DNA of 64,000 nt, taken from contig JAVYIG010000315.1 in NCBI GenBank assembly GCA_035222895.1, positions 296,001 to 360,000 on the forward strand, in the 5' to 3' direction. This DNA comes from Strongylocentrotus droebachiensis (Eukaryota > Echinodermata > Echinoidea > Camarodonta > Strongylocentrotidae). The notes under the pieces were generated by a model that worked only from the letters and a program-made list of their open reading frames with translations, did no database searches and was not told the origin of the DNA. The translations under genes and the position numbers were made by a program. Positions 43,201-54,804 of this stretch are shown here, piece after piece (position 1 is the first letter of the stretch; each line of letters opens with the position of its first letter).

Positions 43201-45308
43201 ATTCCGTCAAATACAACAAATTGGCATTACAGAAGTTGGGATTTCTGAAATCTTAATACTTTGAAATCCTGTTGATTCTGTTGTGAAGGAAATTGGTCAA
43301 ATTGGTGAGACTGGAGTTTGGAATTCCTTAAATGTAGAAAACCCTGTTGAACCCAAACCCCAGGAAATAATGACTAGCTCATCCAAAAGAAAAACATCCT
43401 GGTTTGTGAGAAAAAGGGCTGCTGCAGAGGTTATTATGTGGCTTTCTTTCTTGATCATTGTGGTGTCAGGTTGTACTGTCTCAAGAATATTTGCCAATAG
43501 AACGGTATGACTATGCCCTTCATCATTTAACATCAGAGTGCTAGTATTAGGACTTGGTGATAAGAACACTTCATAAGGTTGATAGAATGTCAGTGCAGTG
43601 ACTTTTAACCAGGATGTGGTAATACATGTACACTGTATGGTGTCCCAAAGTGAAAGTTTTTTTTTCATATTTGTTTTTGTATTTGTTTACTTTTGTTTTA
43701 GTTTCATTTTCTTTTTTCACAACTGCCTGTTAGTGCATACCTGCAATTCTGCAATGTTTAGATAATGTTATTATCATTTTTTTGTTTTAACTATGAATAC
43801 AATTAAATTAAACAAATATTATTCAAAAATCCAATGAAGCAATTATGTGTGTGTTATCTAATTCCAAAAAACAAAAGCTCACTTAATATTTACATTATGC
43901 AGTTGAAAAGAAAAGGTATTAATATCAACTCAAATTCAAGGAAATGCCTATTACAAGCAAAATTTATGATATTCTCTTTGTTATGATGATTACAATCTTG
44001 ACTTCATTGGCACAGGTAACCATTGTCATTGAGTGATACAAAACGAAAGTTGAATTTCTTTAATACTTATCATCATATGTGTTTTTTCTTGCATTTGGGT
44101 TTTGTAACCTTTGAGTTTTCATTAACTATTCGAGAATGTGGAATAGTGCAGCGAATAAGCGAGCAGAGAGAACTTAGATATCATGAGACAAGAATGTTTA
44201 GTAGGCTATTCAAAAGGATTTAAGGTTATCCTATGGATTGAAACAAGGTTCTGTGAAAGCCTAGATAAATTGCATCATGTTAAACAATGAAGCATCAAAG
44301 TAAGAGTCATATTCGTGCGGCCTGACCCGCAATTGTTCGATCAGCTCAAACTTGGTACTGTACAAGGCAATTGTTACACACTTTTTTAAGACCCTGATGC
44401 TCAGTCACCCATGGCAGAAATATTATGAATAGGGTATCATTGGACAGAAAACGATACTCTTCATGATGAAGTAGATTTCAAATTTCAAAGTAATATTGGT
44501 TATATCTTTTTGATTGCCCCGGTAGGAGCTACCAAAGTATCTGATAGTATCACTAAATGTTTTTTTGTTGTTGATATTGTTTGGAGGGACATGGGCAAGG
44601 TATGATGTAAGCATATTATGTCACAAATATTATATTCCTTTTAATTTTTCTCTTTTCTTTCTCGGTCTTCTCTTTGGATTTATTACTGGATCTGGATTGC
44701 CATCTCGCTTTGACCTTCACTACCCAACCCAACGTCTGTCTCCTTGCTCCCTTTGGAAATGGTCGTCATGGTAACGCATGTGTGTTGTTGCCGTTTTGGA
44801 TGCAACAGTGATCAAGCAACGGATGCAGATGTACAACAGCCCCTACAAGAACGTAACAGACTGTTTTAAGCGGGTGTTGAGAACTGAGGGCACGAATGCT
44901 TTTTACCGCAGCTACACCACGCAGCTTACAATGAACATCCCCTTCCAGACCGTCCACTTCGTCACGTACGAACTGGGCCAGGAATACTTGAACCCTGAGC
45001 GAAGGTACAACCCCAAGACGCACGTTGTGTCGGGGGCAGCTGCGGGGGCCATCGCCGCCGCCATTACGACCCCGTTGGACGTTTGTAAGACTCTGCTGAA
45101 CACACAGGAGCAGGGCGTGACGCACGGGAGGAGGTCGATAAACGGCATGCTTCATGCCTTTAGGACTATATACGACCTCGGCGGGATACGCGGCTACTTC
45201 AAGGGCATCGGCGCCAGGGTGGTGTTCCAGATGCCGGCGACCGCTCTATCATGGTCCGTCTACGAATTCTTCAAGTACTTCCTAACAAACCAATGGCCGA
45301 ATACATAG
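24938..45308 (+). CDS. SLC25A37/28-like: Mitoferrin (mitochondrial iron carrier, SLC25A28/37 family), 4 exons, complete
   Basis: Exons 24938-25240, 33666-33885, 41946-42002 and 44809-45308 join to 1080 nt, 359 codons plus stop, with matching phases. The protein is a six-helix carrier with three repeats, each carrying a PX[D/E]XX[K/R] signature: PVDSVK at 96-101, PVEVIK starting at 191, and PLDVCK at 282-287. Mitoferrin-typical segments are [38 protein letters not shown] and [15 protein letters not shown]; His91, His149 and His185 fall at positions thought to handle iron in this family. Known role: moves ferrous iron across the inner mitochondrial membrane for heme and Fe-S cluster synthesis. 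Length matches vertebrate mitoferrins. Residues 1-80 are a hydrophilic N-terminal tail. Invertebrates usually have one gene, so it cannot be assigned to paralog 1 or 2. Confidence 0.95.
25620..26425. mobile_element. 806-bp foldback element, Mutator-like candidate
   Basis: Left end tagaccgaattttccgtctc and right end gagacggaaaattcggtcta are exact inverses. The arms pair over almost the whole length, with a spacer near 26024-26051; the left arm has about 30 extra bases near 25650. GGTCAATGA is present immediately outside both ends (25611-25619 and 26426-26434), consistent with a 9-bp target duplication as made by Mutator-like elements. No transposase is encoded. Confidence 0.75.
27194..27271. 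repeat. Small inverted repeat related to the 25620 foldback
   Basis: Arms cttcagtctctataatcgg and cgattagagagactgaag pair. It is followed by ttcggtctaggtcaatgat, the same end and flank seen at 26418-26435. Confidence 0.5.
27472..27857 (+). mobile_element. tRNA-derived SINE
   Basis: Starts with a tRNA-like head: A box ttggctcagtcgg (27478-27490) and B box ggttcgactcc (27530-27540). A body of about 300 bp follows (gcggatgactgaagcctgcg and so on) and a GAA-rich tail. Internal Pol III promoter elements are intact, but the head is not a functional tRNA. The same SINE lies inverted at 28580-28943. Confidence 0.85.
28580..28943 (-). mobile_element. tRNA-derived SINE, second copy, opposite strand
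   Basis: Reverse complement of the 27472 element: B box complement ggagtcgaacc at 28880-28890 and A box complement near 28930, with the TTC-rich tail at the left end. Several small differences from the first copy show the two inserted separately. Confidence 0.85.
33355..33660 (+). repeat. Pyrimidine-rich tract before mitoferrin exon 2
   Basis: About 300 bases almost only C and T (ctccctccctctcccccttc type) ending at the exon 2 acceptor. It makes an unusually long polypyrimidine tract. Confidence 0.85.
33666..33885 (+). CDS. Mitoferrin exon 2
   Basis: Acceptor tatacag directly after a 300-base pyrimidine tract, donor aatg|gtaggt, ends in phase 1. Encodes residues 102-174, including [20 protein letters not shown] and [14 protein letters not shown] (matrix loop 1 and helices 2-3). 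Confidence 0.93.
37283..38168. mobile_element. 886-bp mariner-like foldback element
   Basis: Starts cagtgcgtcccagaaaaaac and ends with the inverse gttttttctgggacgcactg, flanked by TA on both sides. The two arms of about 430 bases are near-perfect inverses; the centre lies near 37715. End sequence and TA flank fit a non-autonomous Tc1/mariner element. No transposase ORF. Confidence 0.8.
38881..39842. mobile_element. Foldback of degenerate GTCTA repeats with inner MITE
   Basis: The left arm carries variants of the words agtttgtctattatccag and ttggtctattccca roughly every 20 bases; the right arm (39704-39842) is the inverse, ending aaacggcaatt against attgccgttt at the left. The inner element 39156-39704 has ends ttaaagggaaagtccacccc and ggtggacttcccctttaa. 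Confidence 0.65.
39156..39704. mobile_element. Inner MITE (family D) with TTAAAGGG ends
   Basis: About 550 bp. Ends are inverse copies and the subterminal pieces also pair (gtgatcaatcaaatacaaat against atttgtgtttgattgatcac). Confidence 0.65.
40558..40763. mobile_element. MITE family C, full-length copy
   Basis: Starts ttaaaggcacactgtc and ends aagcctgcctttaa. Internal matches to the 1917 and 8266 copies include gtagctacttgctccc and ggtggtctaatccctt. In the second mitoferrin intron. Confidence 0.55.
41794..41882 (+). ncRNA. Possible miRNA-like hairpin upstream of mitoferrin exon 3
   Basis: Two 29-base arms (41794-41822 and 41854-41882) pair with about four mismatches around a 31-base loop. 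Size and shape suit a pre-miRNA, but I do not recognise a mature miRNA; it could equally be a mobile-element relic. Confidence 0.25.
41946..42002 (+). CDS. Mitoferrin exon 3 (57 nt microexon-like)
   Basis: Acceptor ctttacag, donor gaag|gtatag, phase 1 at both ends. Encodes residues 175-193, [19 protein letters not shown]. The highly conserved sequence fits exactly between exons 2 and 4. Confidence 0.93.
42003..44808 (+). other. Mitoferrin intron 3
   Basis: A 2.8 kb AT-rich intron. ORFs near 43283-43668 on both strands resemble no family and overlap each other. I see no element with defined ends. Confidence 0.75.
44809..45308 (+). CDS. Mitoferrin exon 4 and stop
   Basis: Acceptor gcaacag; encodes residues 194-359 ending at TAG 45306-45308. 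Carries [35 protein letters not shown] and helix 6. The exon is clearly more GC-rich than its surroundings. Confidence 0.95.
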
Positions 45309-45502
45309 AGCAAGGGTTTCAAGCCTCCAACGTGCAAGAGCTTTTTAGATATGAACTCCCTTCCTTGATAAGCATCTGCAAGAGGTTGACTGCAAAGTGA
45401 ATTATTTGTTAAGGAAAATAGTACATTTACTCAATATACTGTGTATTTATGAATCACTTTTTCAGTGGAATGTTTCAAGGGTATATACTGTAGACTGGTA
45501 GA

Positions 45503-45508
45503 AATAAA
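45503..45508 (+). promoter_or_regulatory. Candidate mitoferrin poly(A) signal
   Basis: First AATAAA after the stop codon, about 195 bases downstream. Later copies (for example near 46509) could be used as well. Confidence 0.4.
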
Positions 45509-48500
45509 TCATGCACCTTAATAGGATTTTATGCTGGCCTAGATTTGTTCATTACCCCTGCCCGACCCTAACACCGATTTTGGATTTAGTATACATTGTC
45601 AATCGATTTAAATCATTTTTAGAAAGAGATCATGTTAGATTTAACGACCACTGTCATTGACACACACAAAAAAGATGTGACATGGCGTTGTTTTCTAATC
45701 AGTTTAATATTGATAGTGCTCTAAACTAATCTAGTTGGATGTAGGTTGGTGCAGTTCGATGTAGATTGGAGCATCAAATTCTCTCAAATCACGTTGACTG
45801 CCTTTATGTTGTATTCTTTGCTGTATATGTACATCTTTCCTAAACCAGTGTACCATAGTGTCACTCGATTCCAAAGAGTAATCTAAATGTTAACAACAAA
45901 CCTTTTTTGTTGTTGTAAACATCAAAATGGTTCGTTCTCGATGTACATCATGTTAAATGTTGTGCCAAATAATGTAAAATCCTAATAATGCTTGCTGTAT
46001 GTTACGGTAAAGACTAATACTTCTCTTATTTCATTCATAAACAAATACTTCTGCTAACTTTTGTTTTTTTGCCCTAAAACACATGGATACTGGTCTAACA
46101 TCAGTTGCGTATGACTGGATTAAAGTCCGCCTTGCACGACTTTTAAGAAGGCAGTGTCATGTTTTTGGAAACATATTCTCAAGTTTTGGTCAAGTCTAAA
46201 TACTGGACGGAGGTACATGTACATAGACAAGTTAGTGGGGCACTTTTATGAAGTCTACTTTTGGGCACACCTCCAGTGTTCAAAAAAATAAAAAATAAAA
46301 ATAAAAAAATATTCTTACATGCACATTAACACACAGAGTCAAGAATGGGAGTTCTGTCGTGACTCGTGAGTATCGTGTTTTTATCAATCCTATGTAAATT
46401 TAAACGGGATGAAAACACTTCAGTTAGCAGCTGGCATTATGTTGTGATGAAGAAGAAAAAAAAGTTTTTTTTTGTAGTGTGTACCTTGATTTTAATAGTC
46501 GTGAGAAAATAAAGTGCCTTATCAATAAAAACATATATATTTGGTCCTCATAAACCAGCTGATATATTGCATAGAACTGAGAAGAATCTAATTACTTATC
46601 ACATGTCATGTGATTGCCATTGTAGATGTATATCCAATCCAATCCAATCCAGGAATTAATAAAGCGCCAATATCTAATTGCCGAATCAAAGGCGCTGATA
46701 TAATAAATAAATGAGAAAATAAAAGCTGCATTCATAATTTCATACTTCAGAGGACAATTTGCACTACTAAAATGCTACTATTAACTAAGTACTAAGTTCT
46801 TGATTTTAACGATGTATAAAAAAGGCATTTTGCAACCAATAGGATTTTTAGAATGTAGGTAATTCATCAACAACAACATGAAAAGGCGCAAGTCATTTTT
46901 TTGTCAAACTCACAGTACATGTAGTAGGAAAGCATAGATTTGAAAGATACTCGTCATTTCCCCCTTTTTTTGCTTCTATTTAGTATAAATAAAATGCTTG
47001 CATGAACATGTTAGCACCTTATATAGGGCTCCACACTAACTTCCTTTTAGAAGACGATTCCAAATTTGTCTGAAGTCTGTAAGCATAAGCCCTATGTTAA
47101 AATCTTGAAAATGGGGGGGGGGGGGGGTCTGGGCTTAAATTTTGGGTATCAAATGTGTTGCGAACCCCTGTTAATGTCAAGCCCAGGCTTTAATGAATAC
47201 ATTTATCATCCTGTAAATCCCCTCTATTGTAGGTCGGCATTTATAAATATAATTGCTGATATGATTCCCTGAGGAAGCAAGAAACACATTATGTTAACAT
47301 TAAATGGATTTCAAGGAAACAACTTTCCAAAATTTGTCTTTAATTTATTGATTGAATAAAAACACAGCTCACAGTCTCTTTCCTTATTATTGGGACTCTC
47401 GTCATTGCTGCATATTAAGGTTTTTTAAATCCACATGGTATTGCACATAACCCCATTTCAGCAAACTTTCTTTCTTCTTTTGTTCTCTTTTAGTGTTAAT
47501 GCAGGTATCGCTCAAATTGTGTAATTCTCTTTCATTTTCTTGTACACAACATGGAAATCCTGTTACAATCAAATATCCACACATGTTCAAAACAACTAAA
47601 ACACGGAACATTGACAGCTGGACTATAGTATACAGTATCTAGGTTTATAATCTTATTTCATTTAGCAACAAGATTTCCCTGTATATTTATTATGGGCTAG
47701 TCTCAAGTTTCCCATTGGGCAATGTTCCTTTTCAAGTTGGTCTTCCATGTGATATCTGTTCTACTTTCATCGACTGTTGAATAAAAACAATGCCAAATTC
47801 TAAAAAAATGTGAGAATGGTCCTTTTCTCACCATCCATTGCACAACCTACACTGCTTCTCAAGTGCACTACACATTATGCAATTCTAATCCTGGGCATTT
47901 CCACATTTGGTTGAAAATTGTATGACATTGGGATTGGTGATGTACCATAATTGCCAAATCATTAGTTTTTTTTATAGTTTTTTTTTCAATAATGTTAAAA
48001 TATTATATTAGACCAGTTCACATACGTATTCAAATAATGAACACATAATAATTGTTGGCAGTATTACTCTTTGTGAACGTTTTATATTCACTTATTTCAA
48101 GGTATTCTATTTCACAAGGCAGAATGCCGGTTACATAACTGTTAGTTGACGAGTCCTTGGCATGGCTGGCAAGCGTACATATCATCACATGTATGTTTGT
48201 AGTAGAAATGTGCAGAAAATTGACTACATTTGTGGGCTTATTTATTAGAAGCTTTAATGTTCTTCACTATGTTCTTCAATAGGCATAATGCAGGTTGCAT
48301 ACATTAGTTGTTTTATTGGACAAGCCCCTTGCAAGCTTTTGGTTTGTCACTTGTTTTCATTGCAGTAAAAAAAAAACATGGATATAAATTGAGTACATTT
48401 GTGAACTGGTCTATTGTAAGCTCTCTACATTCAAGTCACAGTATTGACATACTGCATTCTTAATCAGCTTTATTACTGGCAAATAAGGTATGGTAAACCA

Positions 48501-48887
48501 AATATTGACGCTTTATTGCTCATTGAACGGTATTAGATAAGCAATGTTAGTATTGTACTTGAACCAAAATGCCACTATCTGCCGAATGTTTAATATATAG
48601 ATGATCGCAAGCACAAAATAAAAGATATAAGAGTACCGGTAGACTGATTCAATCCTATCTTTTATTGATATGTATCATTTACATTATCATTTACAGATTG
48701 TGTGAGGGATCAATGCTAACTGTTTACATGACTTTGCAGAATGCACGATGATATTTGAATTGTGACTCGGTTGATAGTTTTATTTAAAAGCATTTATCAT
48801 CAGGTTCATGTAGAATGTAGCAAGGAAGTGACGCCATACTTTGTTTTTAATGGCACATGTCATTGTTCTAGTTGTTTTATTACTCCT

Positions 48888-48888
48888 T

Positions 48889-48928
<40 letters not shown>

Positions 48929-49029
48929 TCTCTCTCTCTCACACACACTGACTCTTAAGAGTCTCATCTCACTTTCCTCTCTCTTTCCAACTCTCTCTCT
49001 CATCTCACCTCACTTTCCTCTCTCTTTCC

Positions 49030-49064
<35 letters not shown>

Positions 49065-49230
49065 ACTCTCTCTCTCATCTCACTTTCCTCTCTTTCCAAC
49101 TCTCTCTCTCACTCTCAGAGTCTCATCTCACTTTCCTCTCTCTTTCCAACTCTCTAACTATCTTTCTCTCAGATTTTTGTCTCTCTTTCATCTCCTTTCC
49201 TCTCTTTCATCTCTCTCTCTCTCTCTCTCA
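48888..49230 (+). repeat. CT microsatellite with ctctttccaact sub-repeats
   Basis: CT dinucleotide runs interspersed with repeats of catctcactttcctctcttt. Apparent ORFs here are low-complexity. Confidence 0.85.
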
Positions 49231-52200
49231 CTCTCAGCCAATCTTTCACATCTTCCATTCTTTCTTCTTAATGCTGGACAAATAGTTCTACTACAAATTT
49301 CACTTTATTTAAAGAGATGATTGGTACTTAAAAGAATATCAAAGAATGGCAACGAAAACGGACATATCGACTGTTTAACTGTTGTCAAAACATCTGGCTT
49401 TATATCTACTTTCCAGCAGCCAAACACATCATGTTATTTTTCTGCGCGCTTTGTTCCTTTATCTTCCGTTTATATTGCCAATCATCTTCAATAGTTATAG
49501 TATATGTATGTGACATTGTTAGAATGCAAACTGATTTTATATGTACTCTATACTAATATTCTGAAACGCACAAAAATGTACTATTTCTAAAGTGTAAATT
49601 TCTGAGTGAATAATACGATAGCACTTTGAACAAATTTCAGTATGTAAATAACAAAGAGCAATATAACAAATATAATGAGATTTATGTTCATTTACTTCTG
49701 GAATATTGATACATGTGTGAGTGACTGTTTAAGTGTGACTAGATTGTATTGGAATGGTGTAACTGTCCCAGTATTTTTTTTTAACACCATGTACACCCTA
49801 GTATTCTTTAAACCTGTAAACAATCTAATCTAACCACACAGCGAAAATGTAGAGTGAAGCTAAATATTTTTATATCAATTCTATCAGACATGTTTGTATC
49901 GGTTAAAAGTCTGATCCGCTAATTTTGCTGGGATATCCTTAGATGAAACATTTATATATATTTTGTAGTAGCCATCTTGCATTGTAAAAAATCCATTTCA
50001 TTAGCAGAGTTGAGGCAAGTTTTTAACCGCAAGTTATTGCTTTGCGTAACATTTCTTTTATGTGCTTAAATTAAAACGAAAGTGAATATATTACTATTTT
50101 TCTGTATGTTAGGAACATAGTTTTCTAAATGTTACGGACGGATGCCCAGTTTTCACTAGTTAGTAATTAATTGTATGGGATAAGATAAAGTTTAGATTAT
50201 CAAACACCTTATATTGACAAATTGTGCCATTGAGATCTTTGTTGTATGGGTCATAAGACTACAAGACGCACAAATATCACTTGTTCATGTATATATCGGT
50301 CGTAAAATTACAAATTGCTTGGGGAGATGCTCAAGAGAAACCTGTAAGTTCATGAACTTAATTAATTGTAGTGTATATGCAATTGTATTAAAAATCAAGA
50401 TGTGATACTAAATGGACAATATTCAATAGACTGATTCAATCAGTCACATCAACAGATCTTCATATAGCTAATATATAGCTTCATAGGAAAGCTGAAACAA
50501 TAATTCAATAACTACTTTGGTGAGACATGGAGAGAAATTACATGGATATTTTTTATTGGTTGGTTTAGCGGTGTGTGTGATGAAATCTCCATGGAGACCT
50601 CTTCTGATTCGTAAAATATGTTCCATCTTTTATCAATGTCATTGATGATCTTTTAGAGCACTGTCGGTACTAAATGAGCATCTTTATTTTTCTGTGATTT
50701 ATCAAAGTGACATTGTTCATTTGCTTCTGCTGCTAGTGGAAGTAAATAGAGGTGAACACAGAGACTTGTTAGGATTTGTAAACTGTGCACCATCTTTAAT
50801 CAATGTCATTAATTACGTTTACTATTTTCTGTGATTTATCAAAGTGACATTGTTCATATGTTTCTGCTTGAATTAAATTTAGGTGAAGAAATAAGAAAAG
50901 GATTCTTTTTTTGTCCTCCGAGCTTTGACATTGGTTCTTCCAATTGAATAAATAACTAAAGCTGTTCATTCTCTGCACAGTTTGCTATTAATTATCATAG
51001 ACGTAGAATATGACCTACCGGTATATTGAAGTAAAGAATTGTATATCATGTGCCGATGTGAGAAGGGACACAGTAAACATGTTATCAGAGTTATATAATT
51101 ATGTGTACTCTCCTACTGTAAATGATATATTGAACACATGAAGAGATGATTCTAATAAAATGAAATGACATTATGGTCTTTATGAACAACAAAGTGGAAA
51201 GCAAATGTTGCACCGTGTGGATTTGTTGCCCTCTGTACTTTGTAGAATATGTGCATGTAGGTGTCAAGAAGGGAGTTTCATTTGTTTTTTTGAGGGCTGA
51301 ACTTCCAATTTCAATTTCTCCCTCCCCCATTTCAAATGATCAACAAGGGAGAAGAGAGAGAGAGAGGGGGGGGGGGGGGGGGGAGGGTGTGAGGGGACAT
51401 GACAGTCGTCAAGTGCATCCCTTGTACATCATCTGCCGAGTAAAGACCGGTGCCCCTTTTAGTGTCTGTTGACCCATCACTGCAGTATGGAGATGCGAGT
51501 GCAGGTAGAGGATTTTAGGATAAAATTGAAAGGATGGTCCATTTACCAAAGGGCAGATCCATGAATTTTGTTCTTCTAGTACCTCAAAAAAATCTTACTG
51601 ATTGGATCATGTGAGCCATTCACCATCAAGCAAGAAAACAAAGGCAAAATATAACAAATCATACCCCACCCATTCATCTTTTCTTTAAATGTCAAGAGAC
51701 AACTGCTGCTATGGCAACTTTATCATATAGGCTTCTTTAAGCTCATTACCTACCTCTCTTTCTTCTACAGTAAGGTTACTGACATGGGATTACAAAGTTT
51801 TATCGGCGCACTTCAGGGCATTGTAATAATCTCCAGCATTTAGAAGGTAACACATAATTGTAACATCACAAAAAGAGATAGGAATCATTATATTGAATTA
51901 TTTCAGAAAAATACATTTTTATTCCATCTCGAGTCAAACATTACATATGTAATTCTATACACAATACAAAAGTAATATTTACAATACGACACAAAAGATG
52001 TATCACTACATATAGCGAATATTTAATGTCTGAACTTCATGAATGTTTAACTTAATTAACAAGAAATTTTCCCAAAAAGACACTTGCGGAATATGAAAAT
52101 ACACTGTAAGAGCAAATTTAAAGATGAAACTTTCTCAAAGATTCAGGGTTTTGTCAATTGTGATTTGATTACTTACAGCCTAAACTGTCAAACCTGAACC

Positions 52201-52789
52201 ACTCTAAAAATATTGAAGCATTTCATGCACCCAACATTTCTGGTTTTAATACATAAAACTCTGACTGGACTTTATCAAAGCCTTCATAAAATTATGGTAA
52301 GAGCTCCTCCCCCCTACACTTATGATAAGGTTTTGTCAACTTCAGTTAATAAAAAGTTGCATATTGTAACAAAGTAGCAATACTAAGAAAACTAAGAATT
52401 AAAAATAAAATCTATAAGCAAAAATACGGTGGATACACAATCCACAGCGCCATCTAGTGACACCAGTGTTCGCTCGATTTCACACAAATAATTCTGGGAA
52501 AAGATTGACAAAAATATCAGCTGTGCATCCACGCAACCTAGATCTGTCATATATCCTGATGAAATGTGCGAATATTTCAGATAAGCTTCTTCCAAGCTGG
52601 ACTGGCTTCAATGCCATGCTGAATAAGACTGTTCCATGCACCCAAATCAACAGTTGGGTACCTACCAATAATAGACGCCAGCCCTACAGAATATGACACA
52701 GTCTATCATGGAGAGAAGTCTTGAAATAGCAGACAGTCTTGGCCAGAAGGAAGTGGTAGTTGTCTTTGACCAGGCAATTTACGCTATTT

Positions 52790-53057
52790 TTTGTCAAGAA
52801 GAGGTACCGGTACATCAAGGGGCATGATTTTGTATTTTGTTTTATTTTGTAATGACAGAATGTCTTATTTTTCAAGACATGTTTTATTTAAACCTAATAA
52901 TTACCACCTGTTATCGAATAGGGACGTTGTGCTTCAAACATATTTTGTTTATGCATTGTTTCTACTATGTATTATTATATATTGTAACCCACTGAATTTT
53001 ATTATCTGTAAACTACATGGTGAATAAATGAAATAAACAAACAAACAAACAAACAAA
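52790..53057 (+). mobile_element. Retroposon insertion with AAAC-repeat tail
   Basis: Interrupts the degenerate ORF between the DQAIYA and KAKQIRW coding pieces. Ends aataaatgaaataaacaaac plus further AAAC repeats, as in a LINE or SINE tail. The 5' boundary is approximate. Confidence 0.5.
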
Positions 53058-53755
53058 AGCCAAACAAATCCGATGGAGAAACAAAACATTTCTTGATCGC
53101 ATTATCATCCACCTTGGTTGATTTTATACCACTCTTGCGATGTTAGCATGCATCGACAAGAGATTTTGGGATGCTGGATTGGAGAACATCATGATAGAAT
53201 CCGGCATTGGCCCAACATAAGATTCGATAAATGGTGTCATGAATGGCCACCATTACAATCGTAGTATTCGTGCACACAAGTGCGTAATGGAAGCAATGCA
53301 GCGCATTCATTGGGAGTTATACCTGAATACTCTATCTACCGGAGAGCAAGAAGTAGTAGAAGATACCTTGCAGGAGCTTCTCCAATCTTTTCCAGGACCA
53401 GCATTTGAGGAGAACGTAAAGTCCGACCGATTTTGTAACATTGTTGCCTTGTACCAGAAGTTTGGCTCGGATCAAAGTGCCAAGGAACCAACATTTGATG
53501 TGTGGTCTTCATACATTGAGATAGTGGAGAACTTTACTTGCTTCTGAAAAAAATAAAAAGCTTTCTCCCTTGGTTCTTTGCATACAATCACACTATGCTA
53601 GATACCTCCCAGCATATTGGATCGAAATATGCCAACTACCAAGCAGCCATCCTTCTGTTTTTAAGCCCTTGCGCAAGGAGATTAGTCCAACGTCAGGATG
53701 ATTATGGTTTCTCTCAAGTTGCTTGTGATCAGACTATCAAGCAAACCTACAACCA

Positions 53756-54073
53756 GGGGGGTGTTTCACAAAGATGTTAAGTTGAGCTTATCTCTAAGTT
53801 GGACTTAAAAATTATGGAAAGCCATTAGCATCTTTGAAAATATTTTGTAAAAGTTATTTTGAAAGGCATAAAATGTTGATTCAAATCATTCATATTTTCT
53901 ATCATCAAGGAGATTTCATGTTCTTGATGTGGAATTTATCAAAAAAAAAGTCTAAAATACTTGAATTTCTGTTTTTGAATATATTTCATTTTAAGGCTCC
54001 AATGGCTGTCCATAATTTTTAAGTCCAACTTAGTGTTAAGTTCTACTTAGGATCTTTGTGAAACACCCCCCAG
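53756..54073. mobile_element. MITE family B copy inside a degenerate element ORF
   Basis: Starts ggggggtgtttcacaaagat and ends with its inverse gtgaaacacccccca. It separates degenerate coding remnants at 53239-53755 from hAT-like coding at 54084-54804. Confidence 0.65.
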
Positions 54074-54083
54074 GATGCATAAT

Positions 54084-54804
54084 GTTATGTGCAACCAACT
54101 GATGTCACTGCTTGTTCGATTTGTGAAACCAGAAGTTGTTATGCTCATTGGAAAGTGTATGAAATAGAGTTCACAGATGAAAGCAATCAGAAAAGTGATG
54201 AAGAGTTGTTTGTTGGCCAAGCAGTATGCACATACATCAGAGATTATGGAGAGCAGTGTAACTTGAAGCAATTCTACGACAGTGTACGCAGCTACTTCTC
54301 TTCAGCATGCAGCTATATGAGAAAGTCCTATCCATTTGAAGAAGAAGTTCTTCAAAATGCTGATGTATTGGATGTCTCCAAACGCACACAAGTGCAGCTC
54401 AACAAGTGGCTGTTCTTTGCAAACAAGTGTACCCCCAGTTTGTACCAGAGGATGAAAGGGACCAGCTGGAAAATGAGCTCTGTTGTTTCCAGGTGGATGT
54501 TCTCACCGATGAAATCCTGAAACCAAACTTGAGAATCGACTCGCAATGGCATGAAATTTCGAAGCTGAGGTCTCCAGCCACTGGAAATGTGTTGTATTCA
54601 ACACTGGTGAAAATAGCAAAGATGCTTCTTGCTATGTATCACAGCAATGCCGATTGTGAAAGAATTTTTAGCATTGTGAACAAGAACAAGCTGGAATTCA
54701 GATCGAGCCTTTCAACTAAAACATTGGATAGCATCCTGACAAGAAGAATGGACCTGCTATCGAGGAACAAGCCATACTGTGCACTCCAAGGAACTTCTCA
54801 ATAA
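54084..54804 (+). pseudogene. hAT-like transposase C-terminal fragment, frameshifted
   Basis: Frame one (54089 onward) gives YDSVRSYFSSACSYMRKSYP and ADVLDVSKRTQVQLNKW. Near 54400 the reading continues in another frame (54406-54804) with YHSNADCERIFSIVNKNKLE, which resembles the hAT C-terminal dimerisation motif (S-x-x-C/S-E-R-x-F-S). Catalytic N-terminal parts are absent. Confidence 0.55.

Larger units (their letters stand above)
45309..52450. other. Intergenic region after mitoferrin
   Basis: AT-rich sequence without a supportable gene. It contains the mitoferrin 3' UTR, a TCCAA repeat at 46631-46650, a CT microsatellite (48888-49230), a GA/G-run at 51350-51385 and several homopolymer runs. 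Confidence 0.6.

Noticed and set aside
43283..43668. ORFs on both strands in mitoferrin intron 3 (75 and 123 codons)
   Set aside because: They overlap each other, show no known motif and have no splice-compatible link to the gene.
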